From contig NAJO01000008.1 in the NCBI GenBank assembly GCA_002077065.1, positions 1 through 64,000 of the forward strand: 64,000 nt of DNA, given 5' to 3'. This document shows, one piece after another, positions 54,847 through 64,000 of this stretch. A model generated the notes under the pieces. That model did not search any database, was not told the origin of the DNA, and saw only the letters and a program-made list of their open reading frames with translations. The translations under genes were made by a program, and so were the position numbers. This DNA is from Cryoendolithus antarcticus. Its lineage: Eukaryota > Ascomycota > Dothideomycetes > Cladosporiales > Cladosporiaceae. Position 1 is the first letter of the stretch; each line of letters opens with the position of its first letter.

Positions 54847-55313
54847 GTCGGTCTTCGGATTGGGAGTGGGAAGGAGTTTTGGAGTGAAGTGGGGAACATG
54901 GCGGAGTGTGGGGCTTTTGGTACTTGGTTCTGCGTTTGGCTTGAGAATTGAGGTGTACGGACGAGGATGGGACAAGGATGCGCGAGGTTTATGGTTCATG
55001 GAGCCGTGGCGTGGTTTTGAGGGAGGTGTATACCATGGCATAGGGAGGCGTTCGTCAGTCTTCCACAGTATACGCATTCCGGATCATGCACATGCGCTGG
55101 TGTTACGAGTGACGTCGCACAAAGGGCGACTGTCACTGCGACCGTTGCACCACGTAGAAAACCTCATGCGTATGAAGAAGCGGCGGAGCAGTGGCGTGAT
55201 TTGTACATAGTCTGCATTCTTCCCGAATTGCAGCGATCCCAAACTCCATCCCATCCACCGACCGCGCTTCGTGTTTCCAGTCCTTGCCTCGAATCTTGCT
55301 CCTGAACGTGCAT
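54847..55313. other. Convergent intergenic region, TOR / complex I gene
   Basis: About 470 bp lie between converging stop codons and hold no gene. The first 250 bp are G-rich on the plus strand (GGAGTGGGAAGGAG-type), likely the TOR 3' UTR. Confidence 0.55.
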
Positions 55314-55974
55314 TCACGACCCCTGCCTCTCAGCCTCCAATTCCCTCTCCGCATTCCGATAATACTTCGCCGTGTCAACCCCATGCTGCGCATGATTCAC
55401 AAAATTGAACCAAGGCATGACATGCAGAAAGACCCCACTATACCTGCTCTGCCTGCTTGCCACCCCCTGCATATACTCCGCCATACTTGACTTCCCGTAT
55501 AGCGGCTCCCCCCTCTTCACCCTATCAGTCATCTCCCTCATATCCCGCTCAATCTCGCGGCGGTTCTCAGTGAAGCCGTAGAAGCGGTGAATGGACCGTT
55601 GGTAGGTGTACAAGAATCCTGCAGTCAGGGAGATGAAGCCTGAGAGGCGCATGACGCTGGCGAAACCGCCTTTGCCGACTTCGGAAGGGGAGATGCGCTC
55701 CCACCAGAGCATTAGGGCGGGGCCGGAGGCGGCGAGGAGGGAGCCGGCGAGGTAGTCGGAGCCGCGGGCGTAGGAGATGACGCGGCGGAAGTGGGGGTCG
55801 GAGTCGATGAGCTGTGGTGTTGTCAGTACTGAGATAGGAGCAAAGGTGTATAGTATCGCGCACGGGATAGTCTGTGTTGAGCTTGCGGGCTGGGACGAAG
55901 GGACGGCCGGTTTCGCCATGCTCGGGGCCTTCGCGGAGGTTCTCAACCTCACGGGGATATTGCTGCTGCGCCAT
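55314..55974 (-). CDS. NADH:ubiquinone oxidoreductase 21 kDa subunit (complex I, fungal NUXM type)
   Basis: Exons 55974-55864 and 55811-55314 join in phase 0 across a 52-bp intron (donor GTGCGC, branch CTGAC, acceptor CACAG), giving 202 aa. The N terminus MAQQQYPREVENLREG, then FVPARKLNTDYP and, after the splice, LIDSDPHFRRVISYARGSDY, is characteristic of the fungal complex I 21 kDa accessory subunit. Two hydrophobic helices follow (LAGSLLAASGPALMLWW and FASVMRLSGFISLTAGFLY), then a charged C-terminal part with EPLYGKSSMAEYMQGVA and PWFNFVNHAQHGVD. The subunit sits in the inner mitochondrial membrane arm. An unspliced longer frame upstream (to 56060) is rejected because the spliced N terminus matches the family. 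Confidence 0.9.
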
Positions 55975-56218
55975 GGCTGCGGTGGTGCTGGCTCAATGGC
56001 TGGGCGGAGTGGAGGGGAGGTTTGCGCAGTGAGGTGGAGCTTGACAGGTTCGGGTGTCATGCCTGAGGCTTGAATCTCGACCCTAACCCTTGGGTACCTG
56101 CTTCCGGGTAGCCTCGGTCTTTCCTTCCGCCAGAGCTATCCCAATGCTGCTGTATTAATATTTCAACGAAATGTAGTCTCTACAGTGAGAGAAGCTCAGC
56201 TTCAACAATCCACACAAT
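55975..56218. promoter_or_regulatory. Bidirectional promoter with telomere-like ACCCTAACCCT site
   Basis: This 244-bp gap separates the divergently transcribed complex I subunit and enoyl-CoA hydratase genes, both mitochondrial. At 56080-56090 it contains ACCCTAACCCT, nearly two telomere hexamers, immediately followed by TGGGTACC. Telobox-type motifs in promoters are bound by TRF-like Myb factors such as Tbf1 in yeasts; a similar role here is inference. Confidence 0.6.
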
Positions 56219-57142
56219 ATGCTCGCCTCACGCGTGCGACCCCGAGTCGTGAACCTCAATAAGTCCATACCTCGCCTCCGGGTGCAGTACTCAACCCCCT
56301 CAGAACCGCAATATGAGTTCCTCAAAGTCTCCACGCCTCGCCCGGGTGTTGGGCTCAGTACGTGCTTACTCACCTCCATGGTAACGATGCACGACTGACG
56401 GCAAAGCAAAGTCGAGCTCCACCGCCCCAAAGCCCTGAACGCCCTCTTCACCCCTCTGATCCTCGAACTAAACGCCGCCCTCCGCGCCTTCGACAAATCC
56501 ACCGACATAGGCTGCACAGTCCTGACCGGCTCCTACAAAGCCTTCGCAGCTGGCGCAGACATCAAGGAGATGGCGCCCAAGACCTTCGCTGAAGCGTATG
56601 GCAGCGACTTCATAGAATCCTGGTCCGGTCTTCCGAACCTGATCAAGAAACCCTGCATCTCTGCCGTGAACGGTCATGCACTGGGAGGAGGCTGCGAGTT
56701 GGCTATGATGGCTGACGTGCTCTACTGCTCGACAGCAGCGAATTTCGGTCAGCCCGAGATCAAGCTCGGCATCATCCCAGGAGCGGGTGGGAGTCAACGC
56801 CTCACGCGCGCGATAGGTAAAGCCCGCGCCATGGAGCTCATCCTCACAGGCAAGAACTTCAGCGGGCAAGATGCGTACGACTGGGGTCTGGCAGCGCGAG
56901 TCTTCGCAACACCAGAGGAGTGCTTGACTGGCGCGCTGGATACGGCAGAGACGATCGCGAGTTATTCACGAATAGCAGTGAAAGCTGCGAAAGAGGTGGT
57001 GAACAAGAGTCAGGATCTGGGGATTCGGGAGGGAGTGGAGTTCGAGAGACGAGTGTTCCACGGACTCTTCGGGAGTGAGGATCAGAAGATCGGGATGAAG
57101 GCGTTCGCCGAGAAGAAGAAGGCGGAGTGGGTGCATAGATAG
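56219..57142 (+). CDS. Mitochondrial enoyl-CoA hydratase
   Basis: Exons 56219-56357 and 56412-57142 join across a 54-bp intron (donor GTACGT, branch CTGAC, acceptor AAAG), restoring GVGLIELHRPKALNAL and giving 289 aa. The Arg-rich, acid-free start (MLASRVRPRVVNLNKSIPRLR) is a mitochondrial presequence. Crotonase-fold signatures are present: AFAAGADIKEM (oxyanion hole), GGGCELAMMADVLYC (first catalytic Glu), and QPEIKLGIIPGAGGSQRLTR (second catalytic Glu). The enzyme hydrates trans-2-enoyl-CoA in mitochondrial beta-oxidation and branched-chain amino-acid breakdown. Both glutamates and the C-terminal SEDQKIGMKAFAEKKKAEW element are intact, so the enzyme should be active. Confidence 0.96.
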
Positions 57143-57264
57143 ATCTTCAATGTCGTCTCAAATCGGGTGACTTATCTCAGCTCGTACATCCCAGCGGAAG
57201 GCCGTTTCGAAATATCAAACTACCTCCAAACGCCACAGCACCTCTCAATCGCTCAGCCTCGCAC

Positions 57265-57764
57265 TCAAGTCTGCTTCCTCATCCCCATATTCAAATGATC
57301 AGCGTTCCCACTACTCTGATTCGCAATCTGGTCCTTCGCCTTGACGCTCTTGCTCTCCACAGTCGGTCCAGCGCCTATGATCACCATCGTCAGTACTCCA
57401 GCCTTTCTCATCCCCCGGCAGGTCCGCTCAAGAGGATCAAGAGGAAGAAGACATACTAGTTCCCAGCCCCTTCAACTGCACATTCGCCTCATCAGCAGCC
57501 TTCTGCTTCTTCCCGCGCGTATCGTAGCTGTTGCCCAGCACGTCCGCGACGGACGAGGAAATCCCCTGCAAACCGGTATCTACACTGCCATTAGTTCGCG
57601 TCTTCGCAGACGTCAGGACACTCGAGCAGCTGAATCGCGAGACGGCACGGAGGTGTGAGCGGAGCGCTCTGCGACTCGGGTGGAGTCGATTGGAATCTAG
57701 TGATGAACGAAACGTCGGACTGACCTCCCTTGCCCTTGAGGGCATCGCGCATGGATTGAGTCAT
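57265..57764 (-). CDS. Small 90-residue protein, three exons
   Basis: Three exons, 57764-57725, 57579-57457 and 57374-57265, are joined across introns of 145 bp (donor GTCAGT, acceptor GTGTAG) and 82 bp (donor GTATGT, branch CTGAC, acceptor CATAG). Phases agree exactly and give 90 aa. The protein is hydrophilic, Gly/Lys/Asp-rich and cysteine-free: MTQSMRDALKGKGGDTG, then SYDTRGKKQKAADEANVQLK, ending NADHLNMGMRKQT. Composition recalls small, intrinsically disordered stress-type proteins, but I cannot name a family. Lawful splice sites over three exons argue that it is real. It would be missed by a simple ORF scan. Confidence 0.7.
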
Positions 57765-58779
57765 GTTGCTTTGTCTGCCGAGTGTACTGGGTTACTTCTG
57801 CAGGGCTGGATGCTTGACTAGATAGTATTGGGTATATGCAGGATAAAGTTCAGGAGTTCACGACTAGCAGAGCAGGTATAGTGAGGGTGAAGTGGGCGAC
57901 TCTGCGTGGCATCGCGATGGTGGGGAGCAAGGAGGGCGAGGCATGACGTAGCAACCACGCGACAAAGATCAGGAGAGATGCGAACTTTCAGTACCAGTGT
58001 ACCTGAGACCTCACCTCTTGAGAAAGCGGCAGAGAACAGGATTGTGAAGAGAGCTTCCAAGAGGTATCTACACACGTCCCTAGTCGACACTCGGCCAGCA
58101 TCAGCAGAAAAGATTACCCATCCCCAGTTTTCGCACGCGCAGACCTGCCCAGGTTGTTACTAAAACAGTCGCCCGCCTCATCTTGAGCTTCGAAAGAAAC
58201 CCATCCCCCTCTCTCAGCCACAAGCCAACTAGTCTCGCTCGCTCAGCTACACACTGCTGTGCCTCCCCAGACGTCCTGAGTCGTTGCGTGACGCACGGAG
58301 CAGTCCGCTATCAGGTCGCTGGCTCGGCCGCCTGCCGCCATCTCGTAGCGTTGCCATGCTCGGCGTTGTGAAGACAGTAGCAAAGCGCAGCAGCGTCTCC
58401 TTCCTCTCTCGCGCTACCTCAGCGCACCTCTATCACCTCCCACCCCAGAAAAGTGATACGACGCCAAAGTATGCCCGTACCCTTTTACCCACCCCATCGC
58501 TGTGCAGCAGACCAAATCAGAGTTATACCGAAGAAGAAAGCCCGTCGTCTGCGCCAGACAGGACGACAGGGTACAGCATTAGATGTAGTAGTGTATCTTC
58601 GCCAGCCATCAGCGTTTCGAACCGAAGCAGCCAGCGAACCCGAGGACTAAGAAATGTTGGTACAGTCCGCGCGAAACAGCGAGTCGAAAAAGTAATGCCA
58701 GACGGACGTAAAGTGGGTATCATCGTTGAAGGCGCAAGGTTTGTGTCAAGACCTGAACGTCTCGACTTCGATATCGTGC
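57765..58779. other. Intergenic region, about 1 kb
   Basis: This lies between the start of the 90-residue gene and the stop of eIF4G, both on the minus strand. A long plus-strand frame (58284-59039) overlaps the antisense of the eIF4G 3' exons and has no protein-like features. Promoter and 3' UTR content are expected. Confidence 0.5.
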
Positions 58780-61700
58780 TCATGACTCGCTGGGTGCTTC
58801 GGTGGTGGGCATTGGCGATCTTGAGCGGTTGCGAGCGTTCGGTGGCGAAGCATCGTTGTCACCATCATTGGCGTCGAGGGCTGCTAAAGCGCTGTGAAAT
58901 CGTGTCAGTAAGGTTCCAGCATGGTGTTTTTGACATCACTGCCACTCACCTGAAAGCATTCTGTTGCGCGACTGGCTCCTCCTTCTTGTCCTTGTCGACA
59001 GGCGGCGTGTTTGTGCGAGTCGAGTTGCCAGAAGTCTGAGGCCCAAGACCTCTCCTGCTGTTCGTGCGAGCACCCAGAGCACCACCTGGTCCAAGGTTGC
59101 CACCGGGGCCGAGACCACCAGTAGGGCGACCAGAGCCGCCACGACTCGACAAGCCACGCAGCTCCTGCATGCTGACGTTGGAACTCCGGTAGTCGATTGG
59201 CGGAGGCATGTTGTTGCCAGAGAAGTTGCGAGCATCGCCACGACCACCTGGAGGCCTGCCACCGCCTGGCCTAGACTGCTGTCGCTGTCTCTCGGCTTCG
59301 GCCTTCGCCTGAGCTGCGGCGGCCTCCTCGTGGACCTGTGAGAGTGTCTTCGGGCCCTTCTGGTCGGCCTTGCCCTTCCAGCCAGCTTTCCGCAGATCGA
59401 TCAAGTCGAGGATCATGAAACGCGGTCTGCTGGGCAGCTGCTGGTTGCTCATGATCTTTTCATCAATGCGCTCGAAGTATGTCTTCAATAGAGTCTGACC
59501 TTGATCTCCGGACTCGAACATAGTACGGCCGACAGCGCGGAGAAGAGTGGTCAAATTCTCAATGGCAGCCTCGTCTGGCACACCCTCAAAGTTCAGCAGC
59601 CTCATCACGCACTCGTGCATAATGCGGATGGTCAACATGCCAAGCGTGTAGAGCTGACCGATGAACTGGATCAGACCGAGACCGCGACGCTTCGCGGCAG
59701 CGGCGACGTAGTACTCATCAGAAAGCAGCTTGATCTCTTCGGTCTCGCCCTCCGGCTTGTCGGGCAGGTTTGCTTGCCATCCAGTCTCGAACTCCTCTTG
59801 ACATCGGTTGAGCAGGTACTTCCTGAAAAGAGCGCCGCCGACGACGGGGTTGCCATTCTTGTCCTTGATAGTCTCATCGCGAATCTCGGTGTCCATAGTC
59901 ATGAGCATCTTCTGGCAGAATTGAGCATACATGCCGGCCCAGTGAGCCTCGTCGCAAGCCTTCTCGAAGGTGAGCTGGATGACTTGTCGCAATGTGCGGC
60001 CATCACTCTCGTTCTTCGACTGGCTGGCGATCTCGAGAATCTGATCGGAGATCTTGTCGAACTTCTCGGGCGTCATCTTGTTCAAGCTTGCCTTGACCTT
60101 ACGCTGCACCATGTCGGGTGCCATGTTACCACTTGGGTCTGGAGCGTTGGCCATGGGTCCAGCAGTTATGCTGCGTGCAGTCCAGCCACTAGTCGACTTC
60201 TCAAGACCCTTGAGCTCCTTCCCAGCAGTGAGAGGCATCTTGTTGGCAAATTCGTCGTTCTGCCTGGTGTTAGGGCCTCGCTTGCTCGTACCGCTGCCAC
60301 CGCCACCACGGCCGCGTGTGCTAGGCTGGCGAGGAGAGTTGGGTCCAGCAACACCACCCATACCGCCCATGCTCTGCAAGGACGCAGTACGATTCATCGG
60401 CTGACCGCCCATGCCAATGGCACTGGGTACGCGTCCGATGGCGCCCGGTCCACCCATGCCTCCACGAGACGCTGCCTGAGAGGCCTGGAAGCGTTGCTCG
60501 GATGTAGTGCCACGAACAGCGGGGTTGACGGCCATGCCACCTGGGCCAGCACCAAACGCGCCCATGGCACCGCCAAAGCTGGGGCCAGGAGCACCACGAC
60601 CGGACGGCTGTCTGTTAGACGGCGTTCGGGCGGAGTTGATGCTGCCGCCACGAGCAGAGCCAGGCTCATCACCAGGACCAAGAGTGTCCTTCACTTTCTG
60701 ATCCCAATCGATAGTCGGCTTCTCCTTGAACACCTTCTGGAACTGTAGCAGGAAGTCCTTGTCGTATGCACGTGCCTTCTTGGCCTCGTTGAGTGCTGGG
60801 TTGGGCGATTTGATACCATCCGGGTAGGCAGTGCTCTGCTTGATCTGCAGGAATCGAGCTGACTTGAGGGCTTGCATACCGGGAGTGGGCTCGGCAGGCT
60901 CGACGCGCTTCGCAGTCTCGAGCTTGAGGTGCGCAGGCTTGGCCTTCTGTGTAGTGCTCAAGGTGCGTGGCGCAGAGGGAGCGGCAGGTTCGGCGGGTGT
61001 GGTGGTCTCCGTAGTCGCAGCCTCAGAGACAGGTGTCTCCGCTCCACTCTCCGGAGCAGATGCGCCTGGACCAAGAGTGGGCTTCTTGAGTGCAGCGAAG
61101 AGATCCTTGGAGTCTTCGTCAGGCTCCTCTCCCGAATCCTTGTCATCGCCTTCATGCTCAGCAGCACGCTCACGCTCGCGTTTAGCCTCGCGTTCTTCTG
61201 CCTCCCTCTCCTGCCTCTTCAGGTCCTCGTCAAGGTTGGCGGCATCGCGCTTCGCCTTCGCCTCCTTCTCTGCCTTCTTCTTCGCATCGTATGCCCGCTC
61301 CTTCTCCTCCTCCTCTTTCTCGCGAGCCTCCATCTCGGCGATCTCACGCTCCAGAGCATCATCCTCTTCTTGCTGCTTGCGCTTCTTCTCCGCTTCCTCA
61401 TCCTCTGCCGGAGCAGCATCAGCGGTCTCGGCAGCAGGAGCAGGCTTGTCATCGGATGCGGCAGTGGAAGCTGATTTTTCGACCTCAGCTTCAGCTTCCT
61501 TGACAACTTCTTTCCGCGCCTCTGGCTCCGGCTTGGCCTCCTCAGCAGCAGGCTCAGTCTTGGTCTCAGCAACAGGCTCAGCAACCTTCTCAGGCACGGC
61601 CTCCTCGACCTTTGGCTCTGGAGCGGCGACTTCGTCAGACGTCTCGCGTGGTGTGTCGGCTGCTTCACGCTTGCGCTTCTCCTCTTCCATTTGCTTCTTC

Positions 61701-63290
61701 ACCTGCTCCTTAAAGGCATTTTGCGTCTCCTGTGCAGTCAGCTTGCTCTCTGGACGGACATGCTGGCCGCTAGGCGCGCGAGGTGGAGGTGTGGGTGCAT
61801 TCGGCGTGGACACGATGACTGGAGTGGTCGGCTGCTGTGCAACGCTTGGCGAAGCAGCTGGCTTGCCGAAGACAACAGCCTCACCCTTCTCGTTCGTGAT
61901 CTTGATGGCGCTGCTCTTCTTAACTGGGCGCACGAACTGAGATGCCGGTTGAGGAGTCGGCTGCGGTGCCGGAGTGGTTGCAATGGTTGGGTGCGATTGG
62001 CCGGGAGTCTCGGAAGGGCCCACGCTCGAAGTCGGGCGCTCAGACATGTGCGATGAGCTGCGAGACATCGCTGGTGGCATGAAGGGAGGCTGCGAATTGC
62101 CAGGAGTGCCACTGTACGCAGACGGGTATTGTTGGGGCCGTGGGCTCTGAGGTGGCTGCTGAAACTGGCCATAATGCTGCTGGTATGGCTGGTAGTAGCC
62201 AGCATATGGGTCGTAGCCCTGGTTGGGGTGGAATTGTTGCTGCATGGTGTCAGTGAAAGTTTACATGTTAGGCGGCTGCTAATCCTGTACTCACATATGG
62301 CTGATTCGGGTTCTGCTGAAAGCCCTGGTACGGCATCTGCTGCTGCATGTTAGGCTGCATGCGATTAGGCGCTGGGCTGTTGCGGCCGCCACCGTTATAC
62401 GGTGAGGCCTGACCAGCCTGCGGGTAAGGGGGCTGCATCGCAGGACCATTTCGCTGTGGGAGCTGTCTGAAGGTTTGGCCCGGCGAAGACATGTACTGCG
62501 GCTGGAAGCCGCCACGTCCACGGCCAGCTCCAGGGTTGAAGCCCTGGCGCATACCCGCACCGCCCATGTCACCATATGATTGTGATGAGGTGCGACGCTC
62601 ATGCATCATGGGCATTTGCTGTGGGACCATGTCAGTGAAGCGCTCACACAACTTCGAGGACATTGCGCCACTCACCTGTCCCGACATATCGCCACCCATG
62701 CTGCCGAAGTTCAAGCCGTTGCCTTGAGGAAGGGATGAAGGCGGGCGACCGCCGCTGTTAGCGGGCTGTGGAATCGGAGATGGAGAATGCGCTGGCGAGA
62801 TAACGCGCGGGTTGAGAAGAGGAGCGCCGGAGCCGTGAGGCTGCTGTTGTCCACTCGGCTGAGCACCGTCCGAAGGGTTCATCGAGCCGAAGCTGATGGG
62901 CGGGCGACCAGCTTGTCCAACAGGTCCACCGTTCTGTGTGTAACCGCTTGATCCAGTCGGACTGATGACCATCGATGGCTTTCTTCCATGGTCGGATGCG
63001 CCATTCGGTGCGCCGTTCATTGCAGGCTGGGCACCTCCCTGCGCAATCGAGCCAGCTCCATTCACCGGAGCGTCAGCGTTTGACTTTGCATTGTTGTTGG
63101 AGGTACCCGCCGCAGCAGGAGAGGTAGAGGTAGCCGTTTTGGTGGCGTTGGCGTAAGACCGAGCAGGCTGCTGTGCCGGCACAGCGCCTGACTGCGAAGA
63201 ACTCGTACCGTTGGGTGCGGAAGCGCTGTCGGCGGACTGATTGGCGGTGTTGCTAGTGTTTTGGGCGACGGGAGTGGCGACGCTGGTCAT
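58780..63290 (-). CDS. TIF4631: Eukaryotic translation initiation factor 4G
   Basis: Four exons, 63290-62676, 62618-62295, 62239-58950 and 58891-58780, give 1446 aa; donors are all GTGAGT and branches CTGAC. The N-terminal ~400 residues are Gln/Asn/Gly/Pro-rich, where eIF4G contacts Pab1. A Lys/Glu-rich charged block follows. The eIF4E-binding motif YDKDFLL starts at about Tyr805. The MIF4G domain, which binds eIF4A, spans about 1034-1265 (NKMTPEKFDKISDQILEIA, and FLARCQ-like NRCQEEFE). An RGG/Pro-rich tail and SRSP-containing C terminus come from the last exon. eIF4G is the scaffold of the cap-binding complex in the cytosol. Intron 1 (57 bp) has no in-frame stop. Retention of the last intron ends the protein at AFR instead. 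Fungi such as Neurospora carry one gene; the symbol is the yeast orthologue name. Confidence 0.93.
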
Positions 63291-64000
63291 TAGAAGGTCG
63301 GATGAGCGGAGACGGCGGTGGTCGTGTGAGGTGCGGCGGCTGACGTGTATTGCGCGAACAGGGTGATGTGGCGACGGCCGGTGGGGGTAGTCTCGCGACT
63401 ATTACTGTTACTCGCTGGTGAGTGGAGAGGCGACGGCGCTGTGAAGTCGCTGATGCGCTGATGGACGGGCGTCCCTTTTAGCACGAGGCCGAGCTAACGG
63501 GTGCGCTTTGGGGGCACCGCGTACGTCGAACGGAGGCGGTTCTTGCAGTCGTTGCGAAGAACAGGCCTATCAGAAATGTCTGCGTGAGGTTGCAGACACG
63601 TGAAGACGAATGTAATATACGTCTTCGAGGATGAAGATGGTGTGGTTCAAGAAAGGGTGCGAGTGGAAAAAGTCCTTGAGTGCCGGGGTCCCGTGCACTA
63701 CCACTTTCACGGCTAGCCTTGGCAGCACATTTACCACCCAGCAAGTCAGTTCTGTGTACCTTTTCCCTTGTGATCTACGCAGCCAGTGACAGCACATGAA
63801 AGACTCATAAACAGTCACTGTACCCCTCTCGATTCACTGGCGCTTGATGGCCGAGGATGTTAATGCTGCATCGTGCTTGCCTACTGTCCTGCGGCCATGA
63901 CAGACAAGCGCGATCTGAGCTTTGGCTGGATCGAACATTGTTTGCGAGCACTGCCAACGAGAGACAAACAACCTCCAACACGGCCCGCTGACGGTACTCG
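63291..64000. promoter_or_regulatory. Upstream region of eIF4G to window end
   Basis: The final 710 bp lie 5' of the minus-strand eIF4G gene and should hold its promoter and 5' UTR. No further gene can be supported before the window ends. Confidence 0.5.

Noticed and set aside
55864..56060. Unspliced start of the complex I 21 kDa gene at 56060
   Set aside because: The spliced start at 55974 gives the family's N terminus (MAQQQYPREVENLREG) and removes an intron with clear signals.
58284..59039. 251-codon plus-strand frame antisense to the eIF4G 3' end
   Set aside because: It overlaps the spliced last exon of eIF4G on the other strand and has no protein-like features.

Overview
The window is a chromosome end of a filamentous ascomycete (Pezizomycotina). 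Its left edge is 20 perfect copies of the telomere hexamer, C-rich strand AACCCT, equivalent to TTAGGG. The genes carry short introns of about 50-60 bp (145 bp at most) with GTRAGT-like donors, CTGAC/CTAAC branch points and CAG acceptors. They include fungal-type Def1, Tsr2, TOR, eIF4G and complex I 21 kDa genes. A dothideomycete host would fit, but that is a guess and no species can be named from the sequence.

Bases 1-24.7 kb are subtelomere. The stretch is gene-poor and rich in degenerate tandem repeats, with no recognisable transposon. I can support only three long genes, all on the minus strand and so transcribed toward the telomere. Gene A (2946-5660) joins an Ulp1/C48-protease-like domain, with the catalytic Cys position replaced by Phe, to a C-terminal loop resembling the zinc-binding loop of His-Me (I-PpoI type) homing endonucleases. 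Gene B (6602-8609) and gene C (16307-19716) encode Pro/Ala/Ser-rich proteins of unknown function. Between them lie a 17-bp minisatellite, two arrays of what looks like one 73-bp repeat family (10.6-11.0 kb and 20.7-21.4 kb), a perfect 22-bp x 6 array and a degenerate ~28-bp repeat. Gene C also holds three in-frame 147-bp repeats.

From 24.7 kb to the end the window is ordinary gene-dense core chromosome. In order it has a Gfo/Idh/MocA oxidoreductase; an HSL-type alpha/beta hydrolase with a very long disordered tail; the ribosome-assembly chaperone Tsr2; a Glu/Ser/Thr-rich single-pass membrane protein; a SANT/Myb-like nuclear protein with four introns; a two-TM membrane protein; an F-box protein; a putative mitochondrial protein; Def1; TOR kinase; the complex I 21 kDa subunit; mitochondrial enoyl-CoA hydratase; a 90-residue small protein; and eIF4G.

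There is no operon-like organisation, although growth and translation genes (Tsr2, TOR, eIF4G) fall within about 32 kb. Several gene models required splicing by eye. Their exon coordinates are given in the entries and each keeps the reading frame. Function calls rest on recognised motifs only; no database search was possible.
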